In this document: piece by piece, positions 63,048 to 64,000 of the stretch
How positions within the stretch are numbered: the stretch's first letter is position 1
Layout: each line of letters opens with the position of its first letter
From: an uncultured Lewinella sp.
GTDB lineage: Bacteria > Bacteroidota > Bacteroidia > Chitinophagales > Saprospiraceae
Direction: 5' to 3'
Assembly (NCBI GenBank): GCA_937873655.1
Contig: CALMYQ010000223.1
Location: 23,861-87,860, forward strand
Length of the DNA: 64,000 nucleotides
Program-made: the position numbers and the translations under genes
The notes under the pieces: generated by a model
Told to the model about the DNA's origin: nothing
The model's input: only the letters and a program-made list of their open reading frames with translations
Database searches by the model: none

Positions 63048-63085
63048 CATCCCGGACAGGTCAAAAACAGGAAAACAGGTTAACA

Positions 63086-63808
63086 ATGAAACCATCCGCC
63101 CATCCAACACTCCGCGCCATCGCTCTCGACGACGAGCCCATCGCGCTGGAGATGCTGGCCGAGTACGCTGCACGCATGCCCGATCTACAGCTGGAGCAAA
63201 CCTTCACCGATCCTTTCCTGGCGATGTCCCACCTGAAACAGACCCCGGTTGAGTTGCTTTTTCTGGATATCCAGATGCCCGACCTGACGGGGTTCCAATT
63301 CCTGCAGACCTTACAAAGCCGGCCGCCGGCGCTCATTTTCACCACGGCCTACAGCCAATACGGCGCCGAAGGCTTCAACGTAGATGCGGTTGATTACCTT
63401 TTGAAACCCTACGATTTCCAGCGTTTCGCCAGGGCCGTCAACAAGGCCGGGGAGTGGCTGGCCGGTCGGAATGTTCAGCCTTTGCAGGAACAGCCGACCT
63501 ATATCTTTGTCAAGTCCGAACACCAGCTCGTCAAAGTCACGCTGGACAAGATCCGCTGGCTGGAGGCCTGGGGCGACTACGTCAAGATCTTCACCGACGC
63601 CGAAAAACCCCTGTTGACCCTGACCAGCCTCAGCATATTTGCCGAAGTCCTGCCCGAAAAAACCTTTGCCCGGGTGCACCGTTCGTACATTGTTTCCATT
63701 CCCCATATCACGGTCATCCAGCGCAACCGGATTTACATTGGGGAGAAGAATATCCCGGTCGGGGAATCGTTTTCAGAGGGGTTTTATGACCGGCTTTTGG
63801 ATGTTTAG
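63086..63808 (+). CDS. LytTR-family response regulator
   Basis: This 240-residue regulator has a receiver domain (LRAIALDDEPIALEML acid pocket and LLFLDIQMPDLTGFQF with the phospho-Asp) and a C-terminal LytTR DNA-binding domain (IFVKSEHQLVKVTLDKIRWLEAWGDYVKIFT; core LVKVTLDKIRWLEAWGDYV, and FARVHRSYIVSI). It is the partner of the kinase at 61843-62895. Direct targets are unknown. Confidence 0.94.
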   Translation: MKPSAHPTLRAIALDDEPIALEMLAEYAARMPDLQLEQTFTDPFLAMSHLKQTPVELLFLDIQMPDLTGFQFLQTLQSRPPALIFTTAYSQYGAEGFNVDAVDYLLKPYDFQRFARAVNKAGEWLAGRNVQPLQEQPTYIFVKSEHQLVKVTLDKIRWLEAWGDYVKIFTDAEKPLLTLTSLSIFAEVLPEKTFARVHRSYIVSIPHITVIQRNRIYIGEKNIPVGESFSEGFYDRLLDV

Positions 63809-63820
63809 GGGTAGTTGTAA

Positions 63821-64000
63821 GTTGTAAGTCATAAGTTGTAAGTCATAAGTTGTAAGTCATAAGTTGTAAGTCATAAGTTGTAAGTCATAAGTTGTAAGTC
63901 ATAAGTTGTAAGTCATAAGTTGTAAGTCATAAGTTGTAAGTCATAAGTTGTAAGTCATAAGTTGTAAGTCATAAGTTGTAAGTCATAAGTTGTAAGTCAT
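63821..64000. repeat. 14-bp tandem repeat running off the window
   Basis: GTTGTAAGTCATAA is repeated about 12.9 times without interruption and continues past the window end. It is a simple tandem array without variable spacers, so not a CRISPR. Confidence 0.95.

Noticed and set aside
63821..64000. CRISPR array
   Set aside because: Copies are contiguous 14-mers without spacers and no cas gene is near.

Overview
The window reads as chromosomal DNA of a Bacteroidota bacterium, most likely from the Saprospiria/Lewinella-like side of the phylum. The signs are a TonB-dependent receptor paired with a DUF4249 lipoprotein, LytS/LytTR signalling, many lipoprotein signal peptides, an IPTL-CTERM/exosortase-H module, TANNTTTG-like promoter elements and AT-rich leaders with few Shine-Dalgarno sites. 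The taxon is inferred from gene content. No rRNA, tRNA, CRISPR array or intact insertion sequence was seen.

Layout. (1) 1-493 holds a 153-bp MITE-like element and short repeats. (2) 494-12285, all on the minus strand, is a potassium block: a Trk/Ktr channel and RCK subunit, an NtrC-type sigma-54 activator, then kdpF-A-B-C, a KdpD reduced to its sensor half and a separate histidine kinase. A possible sigma-54 promoter and an upstream inverted repeat lie before kdpF. A 65-residue peptide resembling MNIO-type RiPP precursors follows the kinase. (3) 12603-24793 is a run of metabolic, envelope and housekeeping genes: a vanadium-haloperoxidase-like lipoprotein, two beta-barrels, DUF3179, DUF1080, a GH13 amylase, rsgA and an M20 peptidase. 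It includes a chimeric gene remnant at 16251-16670. (4) 24878-28562 is an AT-richer chain of three genes joined by ATGA overlaps: an ABC-type ATPase, a TOPRIM-like protein and a TPR membrane protein. The first two resemble two-gene defence systems. (5) 28885-36154 has a decayed intradiol dioxygenase, a CDF exporter with a Fur-family gene and a 7-1-7 palindrome between them, an alcohol dehydrogenase, a 5'-truncated S41 peptidase, a small caspase/CHAT-like protein coupled to a serine hydrolase, and an acetyltransferase.

(6) 36247-40438, plus strand: an MgtC/DUF4010 membrane protein, then an IPTL-CTERM surface protein with an unusual two-helix extension, exosortase H and its partner membrane protein. 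(7) 40439-41101 is repeat-rich non-coding DNA, followed by an M14 carboxypeptidase. (8) 43061-50839 is the least explained stretch: two tandem small membrane paralogues, a minus-strand protein with a C-terminal winged-helix-like module, and a three-gene plus-strand cassette of unknown proteins, the last with a PIN-like N-terminus. Three ECF-type promoter candidates with the same core and the same 17-bp spacer lie before the two small paralogues and in the divergent region before the cassette, so these units may form one stress-responsive regulon. (9) 50988-58290 holds a lipoprotein, a GH5 mannanase-like enzyme, GNAT, Gfo/Idh/MocA, DUF4058, two cupins and a dihaem cytochrome. (10) 58511-63808 is a TonB receptor plus DUF4249 pair, then a LytS/LytTR two-component pair. 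The window ends inside a 14-bp tandem repeat.

Repeats are a clear trait. Many intergenic gaps carry short tandem repeats with unit lengths from 7 to 135 bp, and a dispersed hairpin-forming unit recurs at several sites.
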